A stretch of 64,000 nt of DNA. Source: Streptomyces roseus (GTDB lineage Bacteria > Actinomycetota > Actinomycetes > Streptomycetales > Streptomycetaceae). The notes under the pieces were generated by a model. It made no database searches and was not told the origin of the DNA. It was given only the letters and a program-made list of their open reading frames with translations. Where the stretch lies: positions 41,083-105,082 of the forward strand of contig NZ_LFML01000018.1 of the NCBI RefSeq assembly GCF_001044425.1, read 5' to 3'. This document shows positions 53,804-62,141 of this stretch, in pieces (position 1 is the first letter of the stretch; the number at the start of each line of letters is the position of its first letter). A program made the position numbers and the translations under genes.

Positions 53804-54274
53804 GATGTGCGCACCCTTTCAGTCGTCTGATCAATTCGCGAATGACGCGGCCTCACCGCCCGCGTCGAACTGATGAAAGCACGCGAACGAGCAGTCGAGC
53901 CAACCGCGTTGACACCCCGAATGGGGCGGCATGACGACGTACGACACGAACTCTCCGATCAATTCGGTGGATCACCACACCTCCTCCACAAGATCGAGTA
54001 ACACCTGAGGGCGGCCCGGCGGCCCGACTCCACACAACCACCCAAACCGGACTGAACCTCAGCCCGGGATGTAACAGGACGCACCCACTCCACTTTCACG
54101 GGGTGAAGATTCCGGGGAGCGACAGCGCGCGACACCCCGACCACGCTGGGTACGGTCGGACGTCCTGCCGGACGCCGCTGACGCCGCGGGACGCCCTACG
54201 GCCAGGACCGGCGCGGGGACTGATGCCGCGGCCGAGTGATCAACCGACCCCGGCCCCTTTGCTACGGTGCCCCG
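53804..54274. other. Upstream region of the peptide cassette; no gene
   Basis: The 471 bases hold the peptide promoter region on the minus strand and that of the VOC gene on the plus strand. GATCAATTCG occurs at 53829-53838 and 53957-53966, and ATTCGCGAAT (53834-53843) is an exact palindrome overlapping the first. CCCC-GAAT-GGGG (53916-53927) is a small hairpin. Open frames here lack ribosome sites and family signs. Confidence 0.45.
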
Positions 54275-54709
54275 ATGTCATCGATCAGGCAGGTCCAAGT
54301 CACGTTCGACTGCGCGGAACCCGAGCGCGTCGCCCGCTTCTGGTGCGAGGTGCTGGGGTACGTCATACCGCCGCCGCCCGCGGGGTTCGCCACGTGGGAC
54401 GCGTTCAACGACTCCCAGCCTCCCCAGGACCGGGGTTCCTGGTTCGCCTGCGGTGATCCCTCGGGGGTCGGCCCGCGGCTCTACTTCCAGCGCGTCCCCG
54501 AGGGCAAGGTCGCCAAGAACCGGGTGCACCTCGACGTACGGGTCGGCACCGGTCTCGTGGGGGCCGAACGCCTGGCCACGCTCCAGGCCGAGTGCGCACG
54601 ACTGGTCGCACTGGGCGCGGTGTGCGTGCGGGTGCTGACCGCGGACGAGGACAACGAGTCGTGCATCCTGATGCAGGACGTCGAGGGCAACGAGTTCTGC
54701 CTCGACTGA
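54275..54709 (+). CDS. Glyoxalase-like domain (VOC superfamily) protein
   Basis: The 144-residue protein begins MSSIRQVQVTFDCAEPERVA, with RFWCEVLGY, RLYFQRVPEGKVAKNRVHLD and LMQDVEGNEFCL as VOC motifs. It is a single-domain member of unknown substrate. TACGGT (54262-54267), a -10-like box, lies 7 nt before ATG, and no ribosome site is present, so a leaderless transcript is likely. Confidence 0.85.
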   Translation: MSSIRQVQVTFDCAEPERVARFWCEVLGYVIPPPPAGFATWDAFNDSQPPQDRGSWFACGDPSGVGPRLYFQRVPEGKVAKNRVHLDVRVGTGLVGAERLATLQAECARLVALGAVCVRVLTADEDNESCILMQDVEGNEFCLD

Positions 54710-54761
54710 CAGCGCGACTGACGGCTCGCACGAGGGAGAGCGGCGCGCACCTCCCGCAAAC

Positions 54762-54803
54762 GATCAGGGGCCGTGCCGGATGATTCCGACACGGCCCCTG
54801 ATC
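54762..54803. terminator. Long bidirectional hairpin terminator
   Basis: GATCAGGGGCCGTG at 54762-54775 pairs with 54790-54803, extended inward by CGGA/TCCG with one mismatch. It lies between the VOC gene (plus) and tRNA-Pro (minus) and can serve both. Confidence 0.85.
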
Positions 54804-54818
54804 AACGACTCTCACGAG

Positions 54819-54892
<74 letters not shown>

Positions 54893-54990
54893 ATACGCGC
54901 TGACCTGGGGTTTCCCCGGGGTGAACGCGCACGAGAACAATACCGCACTTCCCGGGGTGGTCGCGCGCACCCGGCCCGGGATCGGGGTGC

Positions 54991-55021
54991 TTGACCTCAA
55001 GCGGACTTGAGGTTGCACGAT
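54991..55021 (+). promoter_or_regulatory. SoxR-box promoter of the split transketolase
   Basis: ACCTCAAGCGGACTTGAGGT at 54994-55013 is an exact 8-bp inverted repeat with a 4-nt centre and contains the canonical SoxR half-sites CCTCAAG/CTTGAGG. It sits between a TTGACC -35 (54991-54996) and CACGAT -10 (55016-55021) with a 19-bp spacer, the hallmark of MerR-family activated promoters. The -10 ends 6 nt before the ATG at 55028, so the mRNA should be leaderless. Confidence 0.75.
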
Positions 55022-55027
55022 CGGTGC

Positions 55028-55729
55028 ATGACACAGGCAACCGCGGACACGGGGTTCCGCTACGACGATCTGGGCCGGCTCATCGCCCTCATGACCGGGG
55101 CCGAGAAGCACGCGCCCGCCGCGCACTCCACGCTCGACGTGCTGTGGGTGCTCTACGACCGGGTGCTGCGCGTGCGGCCCGAGGGCGCCGAGGAGCCCGG
55201 CCGGGACCGGTTCCTGCTCTCCAAGGGGCACGGGCCGATGGCGTACTACGCCGTACTCGCCGCCAAGGGGTTCTTCCCGGTGGAGTGGCTGAGCGGCTTC
55301 GGCTCGTACGACTCTCCCCTCGGCCACCACCCGGACCGCACGCTGGTCCCCGGAGCGGAGATCGGCAGCGGCTCGCTCGGGCACGGGCTGCCGCTCGCCG
55401 TCGGAAGTGCGCTCGGTCTGCGGGCGCAGGGGCTGGACGAGCCGGCGGTGTGGGTGCTGATCGGGGACGCGGAGCTCGACGAGGGCAGCAACCACGAGGC
55501 CATCGCCTACGCGGGCGCCGCCGGGCTGGAGCGGCTGCACACCGTGGTGATCGACAACGACTCCGCGACCCACGGCTGGCGCGGCGGGATCGCCTCCCGC
55601 TTCGAGGCCGCCGGCTGGTCGGCGGTCACCGTCGACGGCCGGGACCACGAGGCGCTGCACGCCGCCTTCACCACACCGCATCCGGGCCGGCCGCACGCCG
55701 TCGTCGCCCGTGTCGAGAAGAAGCAGTAG
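55028..55729 (+). CDS. Transketolase, N-terminal subunit (split type)
   Basis: The 233-residue protein is the thiamine-diphosphate-binding half of a two-subunit transketolase: SKGHGPMAYYAVLA, GSLGHGLPLAVGSALG and the Mg-TPP motif GDAELDEGSNHEAIAYAG. It acts in the non-oxidative pentose phosphate route or a related C2-transfer. It is followed 11 nt later by its C-terminal partner and lies behind a SoxR box. Confidence 0.9.
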   Translation: MTQATADTGFRYDDLGRLIALMTGAEKHAPAAHSTLDVLWVLYDRVLRVRPEGAEEPGRDRFLLSKGHGPMAYYAVLAAKGFFPVEWLSGFGSYDSPLGHHPDRTLVPGAEIGSGSLGHGLPLAVGSALGLRAQGLDEPAVWVLIGDAELDEGSNHEAIAYAGAAGLERLHTVVIDNDSATHGWRGGIASRFEAAGWSAVTVDGRDHEALHAAFTTPHPGRPHAVVARVEKKQ

Positions 55730-55740
55730 AGGGGATCATC

Positions 55741-56658
55741 GTGGACAACATGCGGGAGCGGTTCGTCTCCGTCACGTCGCGGGCGCTCGACGAGGATCCG
55801 CGGCTGGCGCTCGTGCTCGCCGAGATCACCATGGACGGGTTCCGGCCCAGCCGGCAGCGCCATCCGGAACGGGTGATCAACGTGGGGATCAGGGAGCAGC
55901 TGCTCATCGGGGTCGGCGGCGGGCTTGCCCTCACCGGGCTGCGGCCCATCATGCACACCTTCGCCAGCTTCCTGGTGGAGCGGCCGTTCGAGCAGATCAA
56001 GCTGGACTTCGGACACCAGGGCACGGGCGGGGTCCTGGTCAGCGCCAACGCCAGCTACGACTGGCCGGCGGGCGGGTTCACGCACATGGCGCCGGGCGAC
56101 GTGGCGCTGCTGGACACCCTCGAAGGCTGGACGGTCCACGTGCCGGGCCATCCGGACGAGGCCGAGGCCCTGCTGCGCCACGCCTACGCCGCCGGGGACG
56201 ACAAGGTCTACGTCCGGCTCTCGCAGCAGTCGAACGCCGCGCCGCGCCCCGTGGACGGCGTGGGCCTGCGCACCGTACGGGAGGGCGGCCCGGGCGCCCC
56301 CGTCGTCGTCGCCGTCGGACCGCTGCTGGACAACGTGCTCGCCGCGACGCAGGGGCTGGACGTCACCGTGCTGTACGCCACCACGGTGCGCCCCTTCGAC
56401 GACGCGGCCCTGCGCGGGGCCGTCGCCCGGGGCACGGCCGATGTCGTGCTCGTCGAGCCCTACCTGGCCGGCACCTCCACGGCGGCCGCCTCCGAAGCCC
56501 TGTCGGAGGTCCCGCACCGGATCCTCGGGCTCGGCGTCGGCCGCTCCGAGCTGCGCCGCTTCGGCACCATGGACGAGCACACCGCCGCGCACGGGCTGGA
56601 CCCGCACTGCCTGCGGCGGCGGATCGACGCCTTCACCCGTCCTCCCGCCCGTGGATGA
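55741..56658 (+). CDS. Transketolase, C-terminal subunit (split type)
   Basis: The 305-residue protein has the pyrimidine domain (INVGIREQLLIGVGGGLAL, PIMHTFASFLVERPFEQ) with the conserved Glu in REQ, and the C-terminal transketolase domain (about 185-300). It pairs with the preceding subunit. GTG 55741 has GAGGGG 6 nt upstream; ATG 55750 is in frame. Its 3' end overlaps the convergent GAF gene by 26 nt. Confidence 0.9.
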   Translation: MDNMRERFVSVTSRALDEDPRLALVLAEITMDGFRPSRQRHPERVINVGIREQLLIGVGGGLALTGLRPIMHTFASFLVERPFEQIKLDFGHQGTGGVLVSANASYDWPAGGFTHMAPGDVALLDTLEGWTVHVPGHPDEAEALLRHAYAAGDDKVYVRLSQQSNAAPRPVDGVGLRTVREGGPGAPVVVAVGPLLDNVLAATQGLDVTVLYATTVRPFDDAALRGAVARGTADVVLVEPYLAGTSTAAASEALSEVPHRILGLGVGRSELRRFGTMDEHTAAHGLDPHCLRRRIDAFTRPPARG

Positions 56659-57172
56659 TCTCCAGCAGCTCCGCCGCCAGGGATTTGGCCGTCGCCAGCC
56701 CCTGCATCCCCCACCGGCGCGGCTCCACGTCCACCGCGCACACCGTGCCCAGGACGGTCCCCGTCCGGTCGATCAGCGGCGCGCCCAGGTACGACCGGAC
56801 CCCGCTCTCGTCCACCACCGCGTTGCCCGCGAAGCGCGCGAAGTCCCGTACGTCCTCCAGCACCAGCGCCCGGCGCCGCACCACCACGTGCGGGCAGTAC
56901 CCGTGGTCCCGGGGCAGCACCCGCGCCGGGTAGCCGCTCGCCGGGGCGTCCGGCGCGTGGTGCAGGCCGGCGAAGAACTGCCGTTCCTCACCGATGAAGT
57001 TGACCCCCGCGTACGGCGCCGCCAGTACGTCGGAGACCTGCCGGGCGAAGGCGTCGAACTCCGTGTCCGTCCGCTCCCCCAGGCCCAGTTCGCGCAGCCG
57101 GACGGTGCGCGCGGGCGCCTCCCGGTCCACCGGTGTGAGCAGCAGGTGTCCGGTCGACTCGTAGTACGTCAT
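56633..57172 (-). CDS. GAF-domain protein, fifth gene of conservon 2
   Basis: The 179-residue protein is a single GAF domain (about 30-170: FDAFARQVSDVLAAPYAGVN, RDHGYCPHVVV, SYLGAPLIDRTGTVLGTVCA). Such domains bind small ligands or hemes. Its ATG overlaps the cvnD stop (ATGA), so it belongs to the conservon and may be its sensory input. Confidence 0.85.
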   Translation of the reverse strand: MTYYESTGHLLLTPVDREAPARTVRLRELGLGERTDTEFDAFARQVSDVLAAPYAGVNFIGEERQFFAGLHHAPDAPASGYPARVLPRDHGYCPHVVVRRRALVLEDVRDFARFAGNAVVDESGVRSYLGAPLIDRTGTVLGTVCAVDVEPRRWGMQGLATAKSLAAELLEIIHGREDG

Positions 57173-57798
57173 CGCGGGTTTCCCCCCTCCTGGTTCCAGG
57201 ATCCCGGCGACTGCGCCGCCGCCGTGAAGAGCAGGTGCTGGACGAGGGCGGCCAGCGCCCCGGTCCCCGAACTGGTCAGCCGCGCGTCGCACCGTACGAC
57301 CGGCACCTCGGGCCCGAGACCCACCGCCTCCCGCACCTCGTCGGGGGTGTAGCGGTGGGCCTCGTCGAACTCGTTGACGGCGACGATGAACCCGATGCCG
57401 CGCCGCTCGAAGAAGTCCACGGCCGGGAAGCAGTCGTCGAGCCGGCGCGTGTCCGCGAGGACCACCGCGCCGAGCGCGCCCGTGCACAGCTCCTCCCACA
57501 GGAACCAGAACCGCTGCTGTCCCGGGGTCCCGAAGAGGTACAGCACGTGCCGCTCGTCCAGGGTGATCCGGCCGAAGTCGAGCGCGACGGTCGTCGACGT
57601 CTTCGCCTCGACCCCGTCGAGCGGGTCCTCCCCTTCGCTCAGCCCGCTGAGCAGCTCCTCCGTAGACAGCGGCTCGATCTCGCTCACCGCGCCCACGAAG
57701 GTCGTCTTGCCCGCCCCGAACCCACCCGCGACCAGGATCTTGAGCGTCGCGGGCAGGGCGGGGGCGGTGCGGGTGTCACAGTCGTCGGCGTAGGCCAT
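57169..57798 (-). CDS. cvnD: Conservon 2 CvnD, Ras-like GTPase
   Basis: The 209-residue protein has a P-loop GGFGAGKTT, TSTTVALDFGRI, LYLFGTPGQQRFWFLW and AVNEFD, as in the conservon 1 partner. It overlaps cvnC and the GAF gene. Role as a membrane-associated switch is known for the family. Confidence 0.92.
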   Translation of the reverse strand: MAYADDCDTRTAPALPATLKILVAGGFGAGKTTFVGAVSEIEPLSTEELLSGLSEGEDPLDGVEAKTSTTVALDFGRITLDERHVLYLFGTPGQQRFWFLWEELCTGALGAVVLADTRRLDDCFPAVDFFERRGIGFIVAVNEFDEAHRYTPDEVREAVGLGPEVPVVRCDARLTSSGTGALAALVQHLLFTAAAQSPGSWNQEGGNPR

Positions 57799-58192
57799 CG
57801 AGCACCGCCCGGAGCAGGTTCTGGTCGTCGGCGGCGACGTAACCGCCGCCCGGGAACCGCGGCGCCTGCGCCGTGACGGCCCCGTGTTCCATCAGGTCGG
57901 ACAGCAGTACCTTCACCACCACGGCCGGCAGCCTCAGCTGTCCGGCCACCTCGGCGACGGTGACCGCGGCGGAGCCCGCGCACAGGCGCAGCGCCAGCGT
58001 GTGCTCCGCGCCGAGCGGGCCGCGCGGCCGCACCCCCGTCGCGGTCACCAGGGACAGCAGGTCGAGTGCGGCGGCCGGGTGGGTCCGCCCGCCGCTCGCC
58101 GTGTACGGACGCATGACCCGGCCCGCCGAATCGTCGAGCCAGGGCGTGTCGCGCGAGACCCCCATGCCGTACCCGGCGCGGGCGCACATCAC
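57776..58192 (-). CDS. cvnC: Conservon 2 CvnC, DUF742 protein
   Basis: The 138-residue DUF742 protein has TVAEVAGQLRLPAVVVKVLL in its HTH-like core. GTG 58192 or ATG 58189 both overlap the cvnB stop. Unlike conservon 1, no TTA codon is present. Confidence 0.88.
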   Translation of the reverse strand: MMCARAGYGMGVSRDTPWLDDSAGRVMRPYTASGGRTHPAAALDLLSLVTATGVRPRGPLGAEHTLALRLCAGSAAVTVAEVAGQLRLPAVVVKVLLSDLMEHGAVTAQAPRFPGGGYVAADDQNLLRAVLDGLRRRL

Positions 58193-58617
58193 TCCGGGTC
58201 GCCGGCGGGCCGCCGCGGCGGGGCCGCCAGGTACGGCCGGACGCTCTTGACCAGCATCGCCATCTCGTAGCCGAGGACGCCCGCGTCGGCCTCGCGGTCG
58301 GCCAGGACCGCGAGGCAGGTGCCGGCGCCTGCGGCCGACACGAACACCAGCGCGGAGTCGAGCTCGACCACCACCTGCCGGACCCCCGCGCCGGCCCCGA
58401 ACCGGGATCCGGCGCTGCGCCCGAGCGAGTAGAGCCCGGACGCCAGGGCCGCCAGGTGGTCGGCGCTGTCCTCGTCGAGGCCGTGGACGCAGGTGACGAG
58501 GCCGTCGGCGGTGAGCAGGACCGCGCTGCGTGTGTAGGGGACCCGCTGGACCAGGCCGCTGAGCAGCCAGTCGAGGTCCGAGAGCCGGTTGGGCTTGGTC
58601 GCCGCTTCGCCGCCCAT
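58189..58617 (-). CDS. cvnB: Conservon 2 CvnB, roadblock/LC7 protein
   Basis: The 142-residue protein has DLDWLLSGLVQRVPYTRSAV and LLTADGLVTCVHGLDEDSA, the roadblock fold. ATG 58617 has AAGGAG 9 nt upstream and is preferred; ATG 58656, overlapping the cvnA stop, would add 13 residues. Confidence 0.9.
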   Translation of the reverse strand: MGGEAATKPNRLSDLDWLLSGLVQRVPYTRSAVLLTADGLVTCVHGLDEDSADHLAALASGLYSLGRSAGSRFGAGAGVRQVVVELDSALVFVSAAGAGTCLAVLADREADAGVLGYEMAMLVKSVRPYLAAPPRRPAGDPE

Positions 58618-58652
58618 GGTGGTGCGCTCCTTGCCGGGGTGAGGGGTCGGGG

Positions 58653-60413
58653 TCATGGCTGGTTCTCCGACTGGGCGAGGCCGAAGCCCCGCTGGAAGGC
58701 GGCCATCAGGCCCGGGTCGTGGACGGGTTGTTCGGGCGCGTCGGCCGGCCGCGGGGCGGGGGCGTCGCGCAGCTGCGGGACGAGGTGGTGCTGGGCCCGG
58801 CGGCGGGGCAGGGCCGGCCGGTCGGGATCCGTCCGGGCCGCCGGTACGGAGACCAGCGCCATGGCCGGCGGGACCGGCGCGGGCGGCTCCGCAGCCCAGG
58901 TCGGTGCGGCCGGCTCGGGGTCGGGCTGGGGCTCGGGCTCCCGCAGCACCTCGGGGTCGGGCTCCCGCGGCACCTGGGGCTCGGGCTCCCGCCGCATCTG
59001 GGGCTGGGGCTCCCGCCGCATCTGGGGCTGGGGCTGGGGTCGGGACTGCGGCTGGGGCTGCGGCTGCGGCTGGGGTCGGGACTGCGGCTGGGGCTGGGGC
59101 TGCTGCCGGGGCAGCGGCACCCGTACGGGCTCCAGCGGGGGCATCCCCGAGCCCCCGTCCCCGGTCCCCCACGAGGTGGCCCGGGAACCCCCGAGCGCGT
59201 CGGCGGCGCTGGGCGCCTCCGCACCCAGCAGCTCCTGCGGCAGCACCAGCACCGCGAGCACGCCGCCGTAGATGTTGGACTTGAGCTCGACGGCGATCCC
59301 GTGCCGCCGGGCCAGCGCCGCGACGACGAAGAGGCCGATCCGCCCGTCCGCCAGCAGCTGCCGGACGCTGATCTGGTCGGGATCGGCGAGCAGGGCGTTC
59401 ATCCGGTGCTGCTCGGCGGCCGGCATGCCCAGCCCGCGGTCCTCCACCTCGATGGCGATGCCCGCGGTGACCCGCTCGGCGCGCAGCACCACGTCGGTGT
59501 CGGGTGCGGAGAACACCGTGGCGTTCTCGACGAGTTCGGCCAGCAGGTGCACCACGTCGGCGACGGCGTGCCCGCGTACGGTGCCGCCCGCCGGGGGCAC
59601 CACCTTGACCCGCGTGTACTGCTCGACCTCCGCGACGGAGGAGCGCAGCACCTCGCTCAGGTCGATGGGCCGGGTCCACTGGCGCCGGGAGGCGGCGCCG
59701 CCGAGGACCGCCAGGTTCTCGGCGTGGCGGCGGATCCGGGTGGCGAGGTGGTCGACGTGGAAGAGCTCCTTGAGGAGGTCCGGGTCCTCGACGGTGTCCT
59801 CCAGCCCGTCGAGCAGCGAGATCTCCCGGTGCACGAGGGACTGGAGCCGGCGCGCGAGGTTGACGAACACCTCGACCTTGCGGTCGCTGTCGGAGGGCGC
59901 GGCCGGGCCCGCCAGCCGTACGAGGGTGGTGTGCGCGTGTTCGCGGGCCCCGCGCAACTCCTGGGAGAGCAGCCAGAACTCGTCGAGCCGGGCCGGGTCG
60001 GCGCCGGGCGGCGGCGCCGTGGGCCCGCCGCGAACCGGGCGGACGGGCGACTCGCCCCGCTCCAGCCGCTCGGCGGCGGTCCGCAGCTCCTGGCGCCCGC
60101 GCACGCTGGAACGGCGCAGGGCCTCGCAGCGGTCCCGTACGGCCTTGGCGGCGCGCTGGGCCCCGAGCAGGGCGGCGGCCAGCGCACCGGCGACGAGCAG
60201 CGCGCAGCCCGCCAGGACCGGCCAGAGCCGGGCGTCCCGCTCCCCGGCGCCCCCGCCGAGCTGGAGAGTGAAGATCACCGCGGCGGCTCCGCTGAGGGCG
60301 GCCGCGAGCGTGGGCAGCAGGGCGGCGCGCACGAGCTGGGGCCTTATCTGCCGGGCGGGACCGGTGGCGGCGTGTCTCGACGGGGCGTGGCGGGCGGCGC
60401 GGAGTCCGGACAT
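58653..60413 (-). CDS. cvnA: Conservon 2 CvnA, membrane sensor-kinase-like protein with Gln-Pro tail
   Basis: The 586-residue protein has two membrane segments (about 28-85), a helical linker, and an ATPase with N-box ELVENATVFSAP and IEVEDRGLGM. From about 405 a long Pro/Gln/Arg/Glu repeat tail follows to the conserved C-terminal LMAAFQRGFGLAQSENQP, a motif shared in kind with the conservon 1 CvnA end (WLAAFQGGLSG). ATG 60413. First gene of the five-gene unit. Confidence 0.92.
   Translation of the reverse strand: MSGLRAARHAPSRHAATGPARQIRPQLVRAALLPTLAAALSGAAAVIFTLQLGGGAGERDARLWPVLAGCALLVAGALAAALLGAQRAAKAVRDRCEALRRSSVRGRQELRTAAERLERGESPVRPVRGGPTAPPPGADPARLDEFWLLSQELRGAREHAHTTLVRLAGPAAPSDSDRKVEVFVNLARRLQSLVHREISLLDGLEDTVEDPDLLKELFHVDHLATRIRRHAENLAVLGGAASRRQWTRPIDLSEVLRSSVAEVEQYTRVKVVPPAGGTVRGHAVADVVHLLAELVENATVFSAPDTDVVLRAERVTAGIAIEVEDRGLGMPAAEQHRMNALLADPDQISVRQLLADGRIGLFVVAALARRHGIAVELKSNIYGGVLAVLVLPQELLGAEAPSAADALGGSRATSWGTGDGGSGMPPLEPVRVPLPRQQPQPQPQSRPQPQPQPQPQSRPQPQPQMRREPQPQMRREPEPQVPREPDPEVLREPEPQPDPEPAAPTWAAEPPAPVPPAMALVSVPAARTDPDRPALPRRRAQHHLVPQLRDAPAPRPADAPEQPVHDPGLMAAFQRGFGLAQSENQP
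58902..59110 (-). repeat. Gln-Pro-rich coding repeat in cvnA2
   Basis: On the coding strand CCCCAGCCCCAG-type hexamers encode runs of Pro-Gln, then MRREPQPQ / MRREPEPQ / VPREPDPE / VLREPEPQ units. The repetition is obvious on the plus strand as CTGGGG/CTCGGG tracts and should vary in length between strains. Confidence 0.8.
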
Positions 60414-60725
60414 CGGCGTCCTCTACGTGGGGCCCGGGCCCCCAGGGTTCCGGAGCCCGGTGTGGATCACGGTGTTGATCACCGGATACCCACGCTAGAC
60501 CGCACGATCACGCCACTGACGCCCAGTTGGGGAACTTCGGCGCGGTGCTTCCCGCTCCCGGTGGAGCGCTCGCACGACAGCCCGAATCCGCCGGGGGGCG
60601 CACGTTCACGACCGGCATCCACGCCGCACCACCCCCGGCGTGCGGTCAGGCGGGACCGGGACCGGGCCGGGCGCGGGTCCGCCCGACACCGCGCCCCGGC
60701 CCTGGACCGTCGGGGTCCGGCCCGG
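60414..60725. other. Upstream region of conservon 2; no gene
   Basis: The 312 bases hold the cvnA2 promoter region; no ORF with family features or strong hairpin was seen. Confidence 0.45.
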
Positions 60726-61970
60726 TCACGAGCCGACGGACTCCGGCTCCTCCTGTCCGCCGTCGACGGTCGTGGACGCCACCCGGGCCGCTGTCGCCGC
60801 CGCTGCGCCCGTCTCGTGGCGGGGCACGGCCGCGGGGCCGTCGACGGGGCCGCCCGAGGGGGCGCCGAGGACGAACGGGCGCCACCACGGCTCGGCGGGC
60901 ACGTCGGCCGCGCCGGGCTCGAAGGGCTGGCCCGGGATCGGCAGCGCGATGGCGGCGCCGGTCTCCTTCGCGGCGTCGACGGTGCCCTCGCCCGGCTCGT
61001 CCCACGGGTGGAGTGCCAGGTTGAAGGTGCCCCAGTGGATCGGCAGCATCGTGCCGTGCGGGATTCCGCCCTGGAGGTCGAGGTGGGCCTGCATGCCCTC
61101 CGCGGGGGTCATGTGGATGTCGGGCCAGTACTCCGAGTACGCACCGATCTGGATCATCGTGGCGTCGAAGGGGCCGTGCGCGGCGCCGATCTCGGCGAAC
61201 CCGGGGAAGTAGCCCGTGTCACCGCTGTGGAAGATGCGGTGCTCGTCGCCCGCGACCACCCACGAGGCCCACAGGGTGTTCTGCTGGTTGCGCAGGCCGC
61301 GCCCGCAGAAGTGCCGGGCCGGGGTCGCCGTCAGCGAGAGGCCCGCGATCTCGGTGGCCTCGTTCCAGTCCAGCTCGCGCAGCCGCTCCGGCGCGATCCC
61401 CCAGCGCTCCAGGTGGGCGCCGACGCCGAGCGGTACGGCGAAGACCGTGTCCGTCCCGGCCAGCTCCTTGATGGTCGGCAGGTCGAGGTGGTCGTAGTGG
61501 TCGTGCGAGATCACCACGGCGTCGACCGGCCCCAGCGAGGCGAGCGGCACGGGGACGGGGTGCAGCCGCTTGGGCCCGGCGAAGGGGAACGGGGAGCACC
61601 GCTCACCCCATACGGGGTCGAACAGCACCCGCCGGCCGTCGATCTCCGCGAGTACGCCCGAGTGCCCCATCCAGGTCAGGCGCAACCCGCTCACCGGCGG
61701 CTTCGCCAGCTCGGCGAGGGTCGTCGGGTACACAGGGATGGGCGCGCCCGGGTTGCGCCGCGTCCGCTGCTCCTTGTGGAAGTAGATCTTGGCGAACTCC
61801 GCCATGGAGCCGGAGGGCCTGGTCCGGGCCCCGACCGGGTTCTGGAAAGCGCCGTCGGCGAAGTTCGGCGAGCGCCGGATCCGCTCCAGGCGGGCGCCGG
61901 ACGGATCCGCGCCGAAGGCTTCGGGCCGCAAGGCGCGCAGCCGGGGACGCAGGGGACGGGAGCCGGTCAA
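60726..61970 (-). CDS. Metallo-beta-lactamase-fold hydrolase (NAPE-PLD/UlaG-like)
   Basis: The 414-residue protein has LTWMGHSGVLAEIDGRRVLF, the zinc motif SHDHYDHLD, FHSGDTGYFPGF and LPIHWGTFNLALHPW. The pattern is that of NAPE-hydrolysing phospholipase D-like proteins. An N-terminal 60-residue extension and a Gly/Ala C-terminal tail are present. Substrate unknown, possibly a phospholipid derivative. Confidence 0.88.
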   Translation of the reverse strand: MTGSRPLRPRLRALRPEAFGADPSGARLERIRRSPNFADGAFQNPVGARTRPSGSMAEFAKIYFHKEQRTRRNPGAPIPVYPTTLAELAKPPVSGLRLTWMGHSGVLAEIDGRRVLFDPVWGERCSPFPFAGPKRLHPVPVPLASLGPVDAVVISHDHYDHLDLPTIKELAGTDTVFAVPLGVGAHLERWGIAPERLRELDWNEATEIAGLSLTATPARHFCGRGLRNQQNTLWASWVVAGDEHRIFHSGDTGYFPGFAEIGAAHGPFDATMIQIGAYSEYWPDIHMTPAEGMQAHLDLQGGIPHGTMLPIHWGTFNLALHPWDEPGEGTVDAAKETGAAIALPIPGQPFEPGAADVPAEPWWRPFVLGAPSGGPVDGPAAVPRHETGAAAATAARVASTTVDGGQEEPESVGS

Positions 61971-62141
61971 AGCGCCTCCTGGGAGGGGTGGGGCGGATGG
62001 TTGTAAGGCCGTACGGAATACCGGTCTACCACCTTGCCAACGCGTACCGCCCCCGGAGGATTCCGCCGCGCGCCCCCTGTCTCACGCGCTCCCCCCGCCG
62101 CCTGCGTCCCCCTTGCCCCTCCCGTGCGCCCCGCGCGCTCC

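Noticed and set aside
53853..54144. Small minus-strand frames upstream of the peptide gene considered as extra precursor peptides
   Set aside because: They lack Gly-Gly leaders and ribosome sites and are Arg-rich.
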